Assembly (NCBI GenBank): GCA_009777235.1 | Contig: WRMH01000008.1 | Coordinates: 31,924-95,923 of the forward strand | Length of the DNA stretch: 64,000 nucleotides | From: Oscillospiraceae bacterium | GTDB taxonomy: Bacteria; Bacillota; Clostridia; Oscillospirales; Oscillospiraceae | Direction: 5' to 3' | Shown: one piece after another, positions 1 to 10,243 of the stretch | Layout of the letters: each line of letters starts with the position of its first letter | Position numbering within the stretch: the first letter of the stretch is position 1 | Program-made: the position numbers and the translations under genes | The notes under the pieces: model-generated | What the model saw: only the letters and a program-made list of their open reading frames with translations | Databases searched by the model: none | What the model was told of the DNA's origin: nothing

Positions 1-742
1 TGTGCTCGTCATTTATGACGACCTTTCAAAGCACGCCGTTGCCTACCGGGCACTCAGCCTCTTGCTTCGCAGGCCGCCCGGGCGCGAAGCCTATCCGGGC
101 GACGTCTTCTATCTGCATTCCCGTCTCCTTGAACGCGCCGCAAAACTCAGCCCCGAGCGCGGCGGCGGCTCTCTGACGGCTCTGCCCGTCATCGAAACGC
201 AAGCCGGAGACATATCCGCGTATATCCCCACAAACGTTATTTCGATAACAGACGGTCAGATATACCTTGAGACAGAACTCTTCAACAACGGTGTGCGCCC
301 CGCCATCAACCCCGGCTTTTCCGTTTCCCGCGTCGGCGGCGCGGCTCAAATCTCCGCAATGAAGAAGATTTCCGGCCCGTTGCGTATAGAACTCGCGCAA
401 TATCGAGAGCTGGCTTCATTTGCGCAATTCGGTTCCGACCTCAGCCGTGACACGCTCGACCGCCTGAAACACGGCGAGCGCATAGTGGAAATCCTTAAAC
501 AGCCGCAGTACGAGCCGCTCCCGGTCGAGCATCAGGTTCTCTTGCTTTTCCTGCTCACAAACAGATATTTCTCCGGTCAAAAAGTAGAGAACGTACAGAG
601 AGCTTCACGCGAGTTTCTCTCCTATGTTGAAGAGCAGCACGCGGATATCTGCGAGGAAATAATTAAAACACACGCCGTTTCCGATGAGCTCAGCGAAAAA
701 ATAAAAAAAGCGGCGGAAGATTTCTTCAACCATTTTTCATAG
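1..742 (+). CDS. atpA: F1 ATP synthase subunit alpha, C-terminal part (5' end outside window)
   Basis: This is the C-terminal ~246 residues of the alpha subunit of the F1 headpiece, the non-catalytic nucleotide-binding partner of beta in proton- or sodium-driven ATP synthase. The visible part starts at [14 protein letters not shown], followed by [24 protein letters not shown], split here as [14 protein letters not shown] and [10 protein letters not shown], and continues through the C-terminal helical domain with the [14 protein letters not shown] stretch. All are typical of AtpA. The gene is cut by the window edge; the first in-frame codon begins at base 2 and is not the start. The order atpA-atpG-atpD-atpC that follows is the standard one. 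Confidence 0.95.
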   Translation, partial: VLVIYDDLSKHAVAYRALSLLLRRPPGREAYPGDVFYLHSRLLERAAKLSPERGGGSLTALPVIETQAGDISAYIPTNVISITDGQIYLETELFNNGVRPAINPGFSVSRVGGAAQISAMKKISGPLRIELAQYRELASFAQFGSDLSRDTLDRLKHGERIVEILKQPQYEPLPVEHQVLLLFLLTNRYFSGQKVENVQRASREFLSYVEEQHADICEEIIKTHAVSDELSEKIKKAAEDFFNHFS

Positions 743-836
743 CGACCCGCGCCCTCCCGCAAGATTATTACCCGGGCAGTCCGATTAGCTCATCGGCCGC
801 ATACGCCCAAAACTTCAAAAACCGAGGTTAGCTGAT

Positions 837-1712
837 ATGGCTTCGATGAAAGCTATAAAAAAAAGAATAGTCAGTGTCAACAGCACAAAAAAAATCATGA
901 AAGCCATGAATCTTGTCGCGGCTTCAAAACTGCAAAAAGCGAAGGCCCGGCTTGATGATATACGCCCCATGAGTGCTGATATAAAAAAGATCATTGATTC
1001 CATAAAAAACAGCATTGATTACGAGATGGAAATCCCGTTTACCGAAGAGAGGGAAGTAAAAAACATTGCGTACATAGTGCTCAGCAGCGACCGAGGTCTT
1101 TGCGGCAGTTATAATGCGACCGTATCAAAAGAAGCATATGCCTTTGTGGAATCCAACAGAGACAAGCCCGAGAAAATCATAGCGGTCGGCGCAAAAGGGC
1201 ACGATTACTTCCGGCGGCGCGGGAAAAACATCGTACACAGGTACGACACCGCCTCCGAAGCTACAAGCTACACCGACGCCATGGCGCTTGCGACTCTTGT
1301 GGCTGATATGTATAAAACCGGACAGGCTGATGAAGTCTATCTCGTATACACGCATTTTGAGTCTGTTTTGGCTCATATCCCGAATATTGTCAGGCTACTG
1401 CCTCTAAAAATGTCGGCAGACAACATATCCGAATCGGACGCCTCCGGCACATCGGCAATAATGTCATACGACCCGGATATTGAAACATTTATAAAACACG
1501 CAATCCCCATGTACCTGAACATAACGATTTACAGCGCGATGATCGAATCCTCTGTATGCGAGCAAGCCTCCCGCATGACCAGCATGGATTCCGCCACGCG
1601 CAACGCTACCGAAATAATTGACGAGCTTACATTAGACTACAACCGCAAGAGGCAGAGCATGATCACGCAAGAGATTACGGAAATCGTCAGCGGCGCAAAT
1701 GCGCTGCAATGA
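837..1712 (+). CDS. atpG: F1 ATP synthase subunit gamma
   Basis: This is the central rotor shaft of F1, linking c-ring rotation to catalysis in beta. At 291 residues it has normal family length. The N-terminal MKAIKKRIVSVNSTKKIMKA helix and the C-terminal SATRNATEIIDELTLDYNR helix form the conserved antiparallel coiled coil. The central Rossmann-like part carries SSDRGLCGSYN. The ATG follows GAGG by about nine bases. It sits between atpA and atpD, with spacers of about 95 and 55 bases, in one transcription unit. Confidence 0.97.
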   Translation: MASMKAIKKRIVSVNSTKKIMKAMNLVAASKLQKAKARLDDIRPMSADIKKIIDSIKNSIDYEMEIPFTEEREVKNIAYIVLSSDRGLCGSYNATVSKEAYAFVESNRDKPEKIIAVGAKGHDYFRRRGKNIVHRYDTASEATSYTDAMALATLVADMYKTGQADEVYLVYTHFESVLAHIPNIVRLLPLKMSADNISESDASGTSAIMSYDPDIETFIKHAIPMYLNITIYSAMIESSVCEQASRMTSMDSATRNATEIIDELTLDYNRKRQSMITQEITEIVSGANALQ

Positions 1713-1731
1713 GCAAAACCTTAGTAAATAA

Positions 1732-3156
<1,425 letters not shown>

Positions 3157-3220
3157 GGGTCTTACATTCATGCAGTGAAAGTATCTCATTTTCTCACGTA
3201 TAATAGGAGATTTAAGCTAA

Positions 3221-3715
3221 ATGGCAGTTGCAAATAAATTTCGGTTGCGTGTCACCACGCCCGACAATGTAAAATATGACGAAGATGCGCAAATGGTCAT
3301 TTTGCGCTGCATCAGCGGCGACATGGGCGTTATGGCGCACCATGAGCCGACACTCGCAATCCTTGATTATGGCGTGCTGCGTATTATAGACGGCGATGAG
3401 GAACGCCGCATGGCTGTTTTTGGCGGTATAGCGCAGATTGGAAATAATGTCGTCACCATACTCGCAAGCGATGCCCAGTGGCCTGAAGACATTGACATTG
3501 CATCTGTCGAAGCGGAGCGGGAGCGTATGTCTCTTCGTATGAAAGATGACGCCGACGACCTTGCGATAGCAAGAGATCAGATTCTGATGCGCCGTACCTT
3601 GGTGCAAATAGAAGTAAGCTCTTTTCCGCTGATTGGCGGCAGCGGTGCGCATACAATAGCTGCGGACGGCGATAAATCCGGCGCGGCGGAGCAAGACGAA
3701 AGCAAAGGAGGATGA
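3221..3715 (+). CDS. atpC: F1 ATP synthase subunit epsilon
   Basis: The epsilon subunit sits at the foot of the gamma shaft and inhibits ATP hydrolysis. The beta-sandwich domain is clear (FRLRVTTPDNVKYDEDAQMV, GDMGVMAHHEPTLAILDYG, AVFGGIAQIGNNVVTIL). At 164 residues it is roughly 25-30 longer than most homologues. The extra C-terminal tail is Gly/Ala/Asp rich and looks disordered. The ATG is preceded by AGGAG. The stop lies only four bases before motA, and the ribosome binding site of motA is inside the atpC end, which suggests translational coupling between the two operons. Confidence 0.93.
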   Translation: MAVANKFRLRVTTPDNVKYDEDAQMVILRCISGDMGVMAHHEPTLAILDYGVLRIIDGDEERRMAVFGGIAQIGNNVVTILASDAQWPEDIDIASVEAERERMSLRMKDDADDLAIARDQILMRRTLVQIEVSSFPLIGGSGAHTIAADGDKSGAAEQDESKGG

Positions 3716-3719
3716 TTGT

Positions 3720-4499
3720 ATGCTGACTTTTGCCGGCATTGTTATCTCTTTTGTATGTATCGTAGTCGGTATAATCTTCCTTGACGGTCAGCTTGGCGAC
3801 TTTTTAGACCCGGCAAGTTTCCTGATGGTTATTGTTCCCACTATTGCTTGTGTTGTCGGCAGCTTCCCCATGGCGACGCTAAAAAAAATACCGGCACACT
3901 TTAAAGTGCTGCTCGGCAAGGAATACGACCCCACCGAATACATAGACAAGATCGTTCAGCTCGCCGAAAAAGCTCGCAGAGAGGGTCTGCTCGCGTTTGA
4001 AAAAGAACAGGTTGACGACCAGCTCATGGCCTATGCCCTGCGCATGATGGTTGACGGCCTTGACAAGTTTTCTGTCAAATTCGCGCTCGAGGATTGCATC
4101 AACGGCATAAAAGAGCGTCACGCGGAGGCGGCGTCAATATACGATAAGGCCGGTATGTTCGCTCCCGCTTTTGGCATGGTCGGTACTGTCGTGTCTCTTA
4201 TAAATATGCTTATGAATCTCGACTTTGCCGACCCCAACGCTATAAACGCGCTCGGTGCTAATATGTCGGCCGCTCTTATAACTACGCTATATGGGTCGCT
4301 CTTTGCGAATATAATCTTTTTGCCTATTGCCTCAAAGCTCAAGATACTTCATAAAAAAGAGATTTTCTGTAAGACAATGGTGTGCAACGGGCTGTTATCA
4401 ATACTCAACGGCGACAATCCGCGTGTCATTAAAGACTATCTCGTCGAACAGCTCAGTGCAGATGACGGCAGGGTTTTCAAAGATGAGCAGAAAAGTTAG
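3720..4499 (+). CDS. motA: Flagellar motor stator protein MotA
   Basis: MotA forms, with MotB, the ion channel that powers flagellar rotation. The protein has 259 residues and the family layout: two N-terminal membrane helices (about 1-22 and 33-50), a cytoplasmic loop with the KARREGLLAFE signature, and two C-terminal membrane helices that begin with YDKAGMFAPAFGMVGTVVSL. The ATG has an AGGAGG site nine bases upstream, overlapping the end of atpC. It is followed by motB. Its place directly behind the F1 ATPase genes is unusual; stator genes are normally with flagellar or chemotaxis genes. Confidence 0.95.
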   Translation: MLTFAGIVISFVCIVVGIIFLDGQLGDFLDPASFLMVIVPTIACVVGSFPMATLKKIPAHFKVLLGKEYDPTEYIDKIVQLAEKARREGLLAFEKEQVDDQLMAYALRMMVDGLDKFSVKFALEDCINGIKERHAEAASIYDKAGMFAPAFGMVGTVVSLINMLMNLDFADPNAINALGANMSAALITTLYGSLFANIIFLPIASKLKILHKKEIFCKTMVCNGLLSILNGDNPRVIKDYLVEQLSADDGRVFKDEQKS

Positions 4500-4581
4500 T
4501 CAAGTTGGTGAAGCGTAGTGCGCATAAAAAGCGCGTGGCCGTGCGCATACGCAGTGAAGTATGGAGTGGGGGTGAGTTTTT

Positions 4582-5415
4582 ATGGCGGCAAGCAGCGATG
4601 ATCGCGGCAACGAAAGAGCCGGCGGGGCGGAAGCCGAGCCGGAAGAAAAGACAGACGGATGGCTGACCACATATGCCGACATGGTCACGCTCCTTTTGAC
4701 CTTTTTTGTGTTGCTGTTCGCGCTTTCCAACTCTGATAATGAAAAAGCCGAGATGTTCCTCTTTGCCATGGCGAGGGGCGGACTTACTGCCGAGCAATTC
4801 ATGGAAATACAAGATAGATATAACTTAGACGAATCGGATTACGATCCTTGGTCGGAACTGCTCCCCTATCCCGGCAGTGAAGAGAGCGAAGACCCCAATC
4901 ATGGCGGCGACGAAGCTCTTACGGAGCTGTATGAGGCAGTTGGCAGTTATATGGAAGAAGAGGAGCTGGGCGATCATTTTTCGCTTATATTCAACGGCGA
5001 CTTTTTGCTTATCACCCTCCTTAGCGATATATTGTTTGATTCCGGTCAGGCGGATATGAGGCCGGAGATGGTTGCGAGAGCCGAAATGCTTGCCACATTG
5101 CTGGCCGCCACATATGAACCCAACGATCCCTTTGAGATAATGGTCGTAGGCCATACGGACTCAGTTCCGATCAGTACCGCTCAATATCCTTCAAACTGGC
5201 ATCTTAGTGTGGCAAGGGCCACTAACTTTCTGTGGGTGCTGGTAGACATCAGCGAGTTAGAGCCCGATATATTTTCCGTGCGCGGAATGGGCGAATACCG
5301 CCCTGTCGCGACCAACGGCACGGAAGAAGGCAGAGCTTTGAACCGGCGCGTAGAGATAATGATCGGGCTGGCCCGTAACAACACAGCCTGGGACACCGAG
5401 ATAGTCTATGACTAA
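4582..5415 (+). CDS. motB: Flagellar motor stator protein MotB
   Basis: This is the peptidoglycan-anchored stator subunit. The 277-residue protein starts with a charged cytoplasmic segment. One membrane helix (about 34-50) is preceded by the ion-binding Asp33 in GWLTTYADMVTLLLTFF. A C-terminal OmpA-like peptidoglycan-binding domain follows (VVGHTDSVPI, NWHLSVARATNF, EEGRALNRRVEIMIG). The start ATG follows GGGGGTGAG by about six bases. It lies 82 bases after motA and is the last gene of the plus-strand unit, before a strong terminator. Confidence 0.95.
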   Translation: MAASSDDRGNERAGGAEAEPEEKTDGWLTTYADMVTLLLTFFVLLFALSNSDNEKAEMFLFAMARGGLTAEQFMEIQDRYNLDESDYDPWSELLPYPGSEESEDPNHGGDEALTELYEAVGSYMEEEELGDHFSLIFNGDFLLITLLSDILFDSGQADMRPEMVARAEMLATLLAATYEPNDPFEIMVVGHTDSVPISTAQYPSNWHLSVARATNFLWVLVDISELEPDIFSVRGMGEYRPVATNGTEEGRALNRRVEIMIGLARNNTAWDTEIVYD

Positions 5416-5447
5416 GGATTATATGCTGTTTATTAACACACTACACA

Positions 5448-5480
5448 AAAGAGAGCTTAGCGGCTCTCTTTCGCGTTTTT
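5448..5480 (+). terminator. Rho-independent terminator after motB
   Basis: A perfect 9-bp stem (AAAGAGAGC / GCTCTCTTT) with a 6-base loop is followed after CGCG by five T's. It begins 33 bases after the motB stop and should end the atp-mot transcript. It also marks the left edge of the AT-rich island. Confidence 0.85.
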
Positions 5481-5506
5481 GATTACTGATTATTTAGCCA
5501 TTCCAA

Positions 5507-6808
5507 TCAACTCATCAACTCCATAGTTTTACTCGCAAAATACAAAGGAATGTTGGTAATATTGCCATTTATTATGTATTCATTTGTTGAAAACCGAATA
5601 GCAGTTTCCGGCTTGTATTTTTCAATATAATTTTTGAAACTGGTTGCGCGCTTGTTTTTGCTTGATTTCACTTCGATAGGAACTATTTTGTTTCTGCTTT
5701 GTATAATGAAATCAATCTCCATATCACGGGAAAGTGAGTAGTAATTCGGCATGAAATCCATTTGCGGAATCAATTGTTGCACCACAAAACTTTCGCCAAT
5801 CTGCCCTTTGAAACTAAACGCTTCATCCAAAAGTATAGATTGATTTTCTATATTTGCCATATATTTTGTCAGACCAACGTCAAGTAAAAACAACTTAAAT
5901 ATTTTATCTTGATTATAGGCATTGAGCGGATATTTGGGCGTTGATAGATTATTAACTTTTAATCCAATTCTGCTTGTTACAAGCCATTCGATAGCTTCCT
6001 CATAATCTTTGCCCCTTGCACCCTCCCGAAGTATGGAATAGACAAATTTTTCGGTGTTTTCTTTTGCAAGTTGAGGGATTATGTTTCTAAATACTGTCAG
6101 CACTTTCGCCGCAGGGATTTTTTTATTGTGCTGCGAGAAATCGTTTTCATATATGGTAACAAGCTCTTTTTGTATATCCAAAATCTCTTGCGGATTTTGA
6201 TTTTCTGCCCAGCTTTTCACACATTCTGGCATACCGCCAATAATCAAATACTTGCGATACCATTCTAACATTCTCGTATGAAAAGCAGAAATATAGTCGC
6301 TTTCGCTTTTGACTGTAAGGAAATATTTATACATTCCCTCGTCATTAACCGCCAAAAATTCGTCAAATGTCATCGGATAGATATTAAGCAGATTAACTTT
6401 GCCAACAGGGAAAGGCGTATTTTTTGCCAAATACACGCCAAGCAAAGAGCCTGCGGAAATTATATGCTGTTCATTTGCGTCTTCATTAAAGTATTTAAGG
6501 CTTGCGACCGCATTCGGACAATCTTGTATCTCGTCAAAAATGAGCAAAGTTTCACCTGCAACAATTTCTTTATTTGCAAAAAGTGATATGCGCTCCAAAA
6601 GTATTTTTGTGTCAATCGTGTCTTTAAAAAGTTTTTTAGCGGGCTCATTTTTATAAAAAGTGATATAGATTTTGTTTTTATACTCGTTTTTCGCAAATTC
6701 ATTCATAAGCCAAGTTTTTCCGACTTGCCTTGCACCCTCTAAAATCAAGGGTTTTCTCCTGTTGGAGCTTTTCCATTCGATTAATTTCTGATAAGCGTTT
6801 CGTCTCAA
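5507..6808 (-). CDS. DUF4143-family AAA ATPase
   Basis: This is an ATPase of the large, mobile family with an N-terminal AAA domain and a C-terminal DUF4143 region; the cellular role of the family is not established. Walker A GARQVGKT is at residues 25-32 and Walker B LLIFDEIQ at about 88. The sensor-like SAGSLLG follows, and a C-terminal EIDFIIQ...PIEVKSSK segment resembles a PD-(D/E)XK nuclease core, as is usual in this family. I chose the TTG at 6808 (MRRNAYQKLIEW). It has AGGTG eight bases upstream and matches the family's normal N-terminus, while the longer reading runs into the repeat array. Base composition is markedly more AT-rich than the atp genes, suggesting acquisition. Confidence 0.8.
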   Translation of the reverse strand: MRRNAYQKLIEWKSSNRRKPLILEGARQVGKTWLMNEFAKNEYKNKIYITFYKNEPAKKLFKDTIDTKILLERISLFANKEIVAGETLLIFDEIQDCPNAVASLKYFNEDANEQHIISAGSLLGVYLAKNTPFPVGKVNLLNIYPMTFDEFLAVNDEGMYKYFLTVKSESDYISAFHTRMLEWYRKYLIIGGMPECVKSWAENQNPQEILDIQKELVTIYENDFSQHNKKIPAAKVLTVFRNIIPQLAKENTEKFVYSILREGARGKDYEEAIEWLVTSRIGLKVNNLSTPKYPLNAYNQDKIFKLFLLDVGLTKYMANIENQSILLDEAFSFKGQIGESFVVQQLIPQMDFMPNYYSLSRDMEIDFIIQSRNKIVPIEVKSSKNKRATSFKNYIEKYKPETAIRFSTNEYIINGNITNIPLYFASKTMELMS

Positions 6809-6828
6809 ACTTTCGCACCTCAAAACTA

Positions 6829-6911
6829 TTTTAGAACATTTTTGCAAACTTTTCAAGTTGTTTTAGAACATTTTTGCAAGTTTTTCAAATTATTTTAGAA
6901 CATTTTTGCAG
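6829..6911 (-). repeat. Three tandem 32-bp repeats upstream of the DUF4143 ATPase
   Basis: The 19-base sequence TTTTAGAACATTTTTGCAA occurs at 6829-6847, 6861-6879 and 6893-6911, exactly 32 bases apart, with similar T-rich spacers. Read on the minus strand, two of the three units place TTGAAA 17 bases before TAAAAT or TAAAAC, so the array can act as tandem promoters for the downstream ATPase. The copies could equally be operator sites. They lie outside the coding region if the TTG at 6808 is the start. Confidence 0.75.
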
Positions 6912-6943
6912 CAAAGCGCTTGATGCGGATAATTTACGCATGT

Positions 6944-9163
6944 TCAAACTCCGTTGTAGATTTCATGTTTTATCCCAAACTCTACAGCATATTTCCAAGC
7001 GTAACTCTCAAATGGAGTGACAATAGTCAATGAATCACAATTTAAAAAAGCTTTTTTTCCGATAAAATTGACGCTTTCCGGAATGAATATATCTTTTAAT
7101 GATTTGCACCCATTAAACGCAGAATTCCTTATAGTCGTAACGCTGTCAGGAATGGTTATTCCGGCAAGTGATGTGCAATCTCTAAACGCCCATGTCTCTA
7201 TACTCGTAACGCTGTTTGGTATGACTATATCTTTTAGTGATTCGCACCCATCAAACGCTAATCTCTCTATACTCGTAACACTGTTCGGAATGGTTATTCC
7301 GGCAAGTGATGTGCAACCTCTAAAGGCGCTGTCGCCTATGCTTCTTATGCCATCCGGAATGACTATATCTTTTAATGATGTGCAACCTATAAACGCAGAA
7401 CTCCCTATACTCGTAACGCTGTTCGGAATGGTTATTCCGGCAAGTGATGTGCAACCTGAAAAGGCGCTGTCGCCTATGGTCTTTACGCCATCCGGAATGA
7501 CTATATCTTTTAATGATTCGCACTCATAAAACGCAGAACTCCCTATACTCGTAACGCTGTTCGGAATGGTTATTCCGGCAAGTGATGTGCAACCTGAAAA
7601 GGCGTCGTCTGTAATGGTATCGCCGATAATTTCCACTCTTCTTATATTAATGAACTCTTCTTCTTCTTTTAGCACTGCTAATTCATTTTGAATTAACTCT
7701 GCTTCTACTTCGAGCTTGCTTACATGTCCCCAATTAACTCGTTCATCTTTATATGACATACCCCAATGTCCCCAACCATCATCTTTTTCAGAGCGTATTG
7801 CATGTTCAGTTCCTGATAGATTACCTTTCAAGTCATTTATTTTTCGCTTTAACGCCAACCATAGATATTGTTCCAACTTAATATGTATGTTTACCACGTG
7901 CCCTGCAAGTTTCAAAGCCTTTCCACGATGACTAATTTGATTTTTTTCTTCCGGAGTCATATCGGAAGCACGCTTTCCGTTATAGACAAAAACTTTATCA
8001 TATGCAAAGCCATTACTCTCGCTGATGTCCGTTGCAATTTCACCATGCCATTCCGCGCGTACTGTTTTTTCTGTCCCGTCCACCATTACAATGGCAATGA
8101 CGCACACATAATGTGCGCTGCGGTTAGTTGCTTCTGATAGTTCGCGGAGTAATTTTTCATTATTTAGCTTATCTATATCCGGGTTGCCGGATGCTGATTT
8201 TGCGTTTATTACATCAACAATATTTGGGTTTAGCGCATCATCTAAAGCGTAGTATATGGAGGAGTGTAGCCCGGGCGCGCCACCGAGGGCATCCACGCAA
8301 ATGCCGCTGTCGTCAGCAATAGACAGCTTTCCTGTTAGCTTGCACATTTCTCTTGCTTTTTTTAGGGCGTTATGTTCGAAGGTCGCACCATCCTCAACGG
8401 TATCATGTTCAATACCCAAATCGGCCGGAGCATAAATTTCCTCACCTAAAATCTCTTTCGCCTCAGCTATCTTCTTTCTGTTGTTGCTTGCGAAAACGAT
8501 ATAATCCCCTGTTTGCATAAATAACGCTTCAAGTTTTTCATAAGGCGGAGTGTTTTCTGAAAGACATATTTTTGCAAATTCTAAAACAAAATCCATATCT
8601 AATGTCAAAATACCTCTATCGTCTACAAATCCGCCTTCCATATCAGTTGGTATTAATATAGCGGCTCTGCTCCATGTCAAATTCACGGTTTTTAAGTTTT
8701 GCTCCTCAATCATTTCTTTATGTTTTTTGATTATGTCTTTATCCGTCCATAAAAAGATTTTATCTTTAACAGTAACAATACCAACCCATCTTTTCGTGCT
8801 TGGCAAAGAAAAATACGCTGTTGTGCTTGTTTCAATATTGTTAGACACACGCTCCAATGCCTTTGGATTCCCCGCTGATAAATGCAGCAAAAGGCGGTAA
8901 GCATTAGCAGATTGAATTTTACCATATATACCACCTACATAATCTAAATACTCTTTATGAGTGTTAATTCTTTCTTCAGGCATATTAAACTTCTCCTCTG
9001 CTAAAAGTCTACATAAATCTAATATGCCTAATTCGGAAAACCTTTTCAAATATACACCGCGGTGTATCATGCTTGTATCAATATCCGCAGAGCAATAATC
9101 CATAACCATATCTAAGAATTTTTTAGGCACAGTAGGGAATAAACGAGCAAGTGGGTTGTTCAT
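6944..9163 (-). CDS. Unknown N-terminal domain + ITPase (RdgB/HAM1-like) + BspA-type leucine-rich repeats
   Basis: This is a 739-residue three-part protein. Residues 1-220 match nothing I recognise. Residues ~220-422 form a non-canonical purine NTP pyrophosphatase domain: FASNNRKKIAEAKEIL, ADDSGICVDALGGAPGLHSS, GFAYDKVF and SHRGKAL are the family's substrate and metal-binding motifs. After a helical linker, residues ~510-739 hold about ten BspA/Tp-type leucine-rich repeats of 23 residues (IxxxAFxGCTSLxxIxIPxS pattern). I chose the ATG at 9163, which has GGAG eight bases upstream; the ATG at 9187 has none. It is the last gene of the signalling operon, 66 bases after the TPR gene. House-cleaning ITPases are normally free-standing, so the fusion suggests a nucleotide effector coupled to a recognition domain. 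Confidence 0.8.
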   Translation of the reverse strand: MNNPLARLFPTVPKKFLDMVMDYCSADIDTSMIHRGVYLKRFSELGILDLCRLLAEEKFNMPEERINTHKEYLDYVGGIYGKIQSANAYRLLLHLSAGNPKALERVSNNIETSTTAYFSLPSTKRWVGIVTVKDKIFLWTDKDIIKKHKEMIEEQNLKTVNLTWSRAAILIPTDMEGGFVDDRGILTLDMDFVLEFAKICLSENTPPYEKLEALFMQTGDYIVFASNNRKKIAEAKEILGEEIYAPADLGIEHDTVEDGATFEHNALKKAREMCKLTGKLSIADDSGICVDALGGAPGLHSSIYYALDDALNPNIVDVINAKSASGNPDIDKLNNEKLLRELSEATNRSAHYVCVIAIVMVDGTEKTVRAEWHGEIATDISESNGFAYDKVFVYNGKRASDMTPEEKNQISHRGKALKLAGHVVNIHIKLEQYLWLALKRKINDLKGNLSGTEHAIRSEKDDGWGHWGMSYKDERVNWGHVSKLEVEAELIQNELAVLKEEEEFINIRRVEIIGDTITDDAFSGCTSLAGITIPNSVTSIGSSAFYECESLKDIVIPDGVKTIGDSAFSGCTSLAGITIPNSVTSIGSSAFIGCTSLKDIVIPDGIRSIGDSAFRGCTSLAGITIPNSVTSIERLAFDGCESLKDIVIPNSVTSIETWAFRDCTSLAGITIPDSVTTIRNSAFNGCKSLKDIFIPESVNFIGKKAFLNCDSLTIVTPFESYAWKYAVEFGIKHEIYNGV

Positions 9164-9229
9164 AGTTGTGACTCCATTTCTTGTCATAATAATGTGCTTA
9201 ATAGTTGGTACACGATTTGGAGAAATCTT

Positions 9230-10042
9230 TCAATTTTGTCCATCAAACACTTTGAGATACCTTATAACCGCTTCGTGATTCGGGTCAATTTTTGAAGCTG
9301 TATTTAAATCGAGCAACGTTTTCTCCTTATCGCCAATATTTGCATAACAAACAGCTCTTTGAAGGTATGCGTCAATGTCTTGCGGGTTTCTTAAAATGAC
9401 TTGACTAAAATCTTCTATTGCACAGTCATGTTCGCCGTTTTCAACATATCCCAATCCTCTTAAATAATAAATCTTGCGGATTGCAGTATCGGAAACGCCG
9501 TCACTATTAAGAGCAAGATTGAGTGCTTTTGTAAAAATCATTAGAGCCAAACCGTTGCTTCCACGCTGTAATGCTCCCATTCCGATATTTACGTTTTCTT
9601 GTAATTCTTCCATAATAGCCACAGAATCCTTATCCTGCGGGTTTTCGTGCTTTGGCTCTTCATCAACAGCACTATTGTTTGAATCTAACCATCCGTGTGA
9701 TTTAGCATATTCTTCATCACACAAAATCAATAAATCATTCGGCACTGTATTTGTCGAAGCAACATCAATCTTTCCGGCTATTTCCAAAGTGTTTTTATCA
9801 ACTAAATAAAAATCTGTGATGCAGTAAATATTCGGTTCTTGGATTTTGGTGCAATCACCGGGTACAAAGCAATATCGACCTAAGTCCTCCGTTTGAATAA
9901 TCTCATGTAAATTTAGTATTAGCTCAATTTCGTTAATTTCCTTGTCCGCTGTGTTTATTAGGTTTTTTACCGCGAAAAAGTCTCCGAGTTCCATCGAAGT
10001 GTATTGAGTTGCGTTATAAATGCTGTAAAGTTTCCGTTCCAT
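9230..10042 (-). CDS. TPR-repeat protein of the signalling operon
   Basis: This 270-residue soluble protein has an N-terminal half of unknown fold (residues 1-145). The C-terminal half contains three to four tetratricopeptide repeats, for example KIYYLRGLGYVENGEHDCAI and DAYLQRAVCYANIGDKEKTL. TPRs bind partner proteins, so a scaffolding role among the kinases and neighbours is an inference. The ATG is preceded by AAGGAGGAG. It follows kinase 1 after a 200-base gap that carries a hairpin array, and precedes the ITPase-LRR gene. Confidence 0.75.
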   Translation of the reverse strand: MERKLYSIYNATQYTSMELGDFFAVKNLINTADKEINEIELILNLHEIIQTEDLGRYCFVPGDCTKIQEPNIYCITDFYLVDKNTLEIAGKIDVASTNTVPNDLLILCDEEYAKSHGWLDSNNSAVDEEPKHENPQDKDSVAIMEELQENVNIGMGALQRGSNGLALMIFTKALNLALNSDGVSDTAIRKIYYLRGLGYVENGEHDCAIEDFSQVILRNPQDIDAYLQRAVCYANIGDKEKTLLDLNTASKIDPNHEAVIRYLKVFDGQN

Positions 10043-10145
10043 TTAGTTATCTCCTCTTTTTTACATTTTGGATATTACTCACCCCCGCAATCAAAAAACC
10101 AAAAATAAAATTTTTCGCCCCGCCCAAAGCGCGGAATAGATTTCA

Positions 10146-10226
10146 CCGCCGCTTTCAGCGGCGGGGGAACCGCCGTCTTCGACGCACCGCCACCTACGGT
10201 GGCGGGGGCTTTTGCTGCGCAAAAGC
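10146..10226 (-). repeat. Array of four hairpins with 3-base loops between kinase 1 and the TPR gene
   Basis: Four perfect inverted repeats stand in a row: 10208-10226 (stem 8, loop GCA on the minus strand), 10187-10205 (stem 8, GTA), 10174-10184 (stem 4, GAA) and 10146-10164 (stem 8, GAA). The first begins 18 bases after the kinase stop codon. All loops have the form GNA, known for unusually stable DNA hairpins. The array could end or attenuate transcription, though no T-run follows. It could also be a cruciform element tied to the upstream variable region. Confidence 0.8.
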
Positions 10227-10243
10227 GATTAGGAGATTTCAGA

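Noticed and set aside
6829..6911. Possible small CRISPR array (three 19-base repeats at constant spacing)
   Set aside because: The 13-base spacers are nearly identical to each other, there are no cas genes, and the units fit tandem promoter or operator repeats.
7017..7529. Plus-strand open frame of 170 codons
   Set aside because: It is the antisense shadow of the regular leucine-rich repeats of the ITPase-LRR gene; no ribosome site and no domain.
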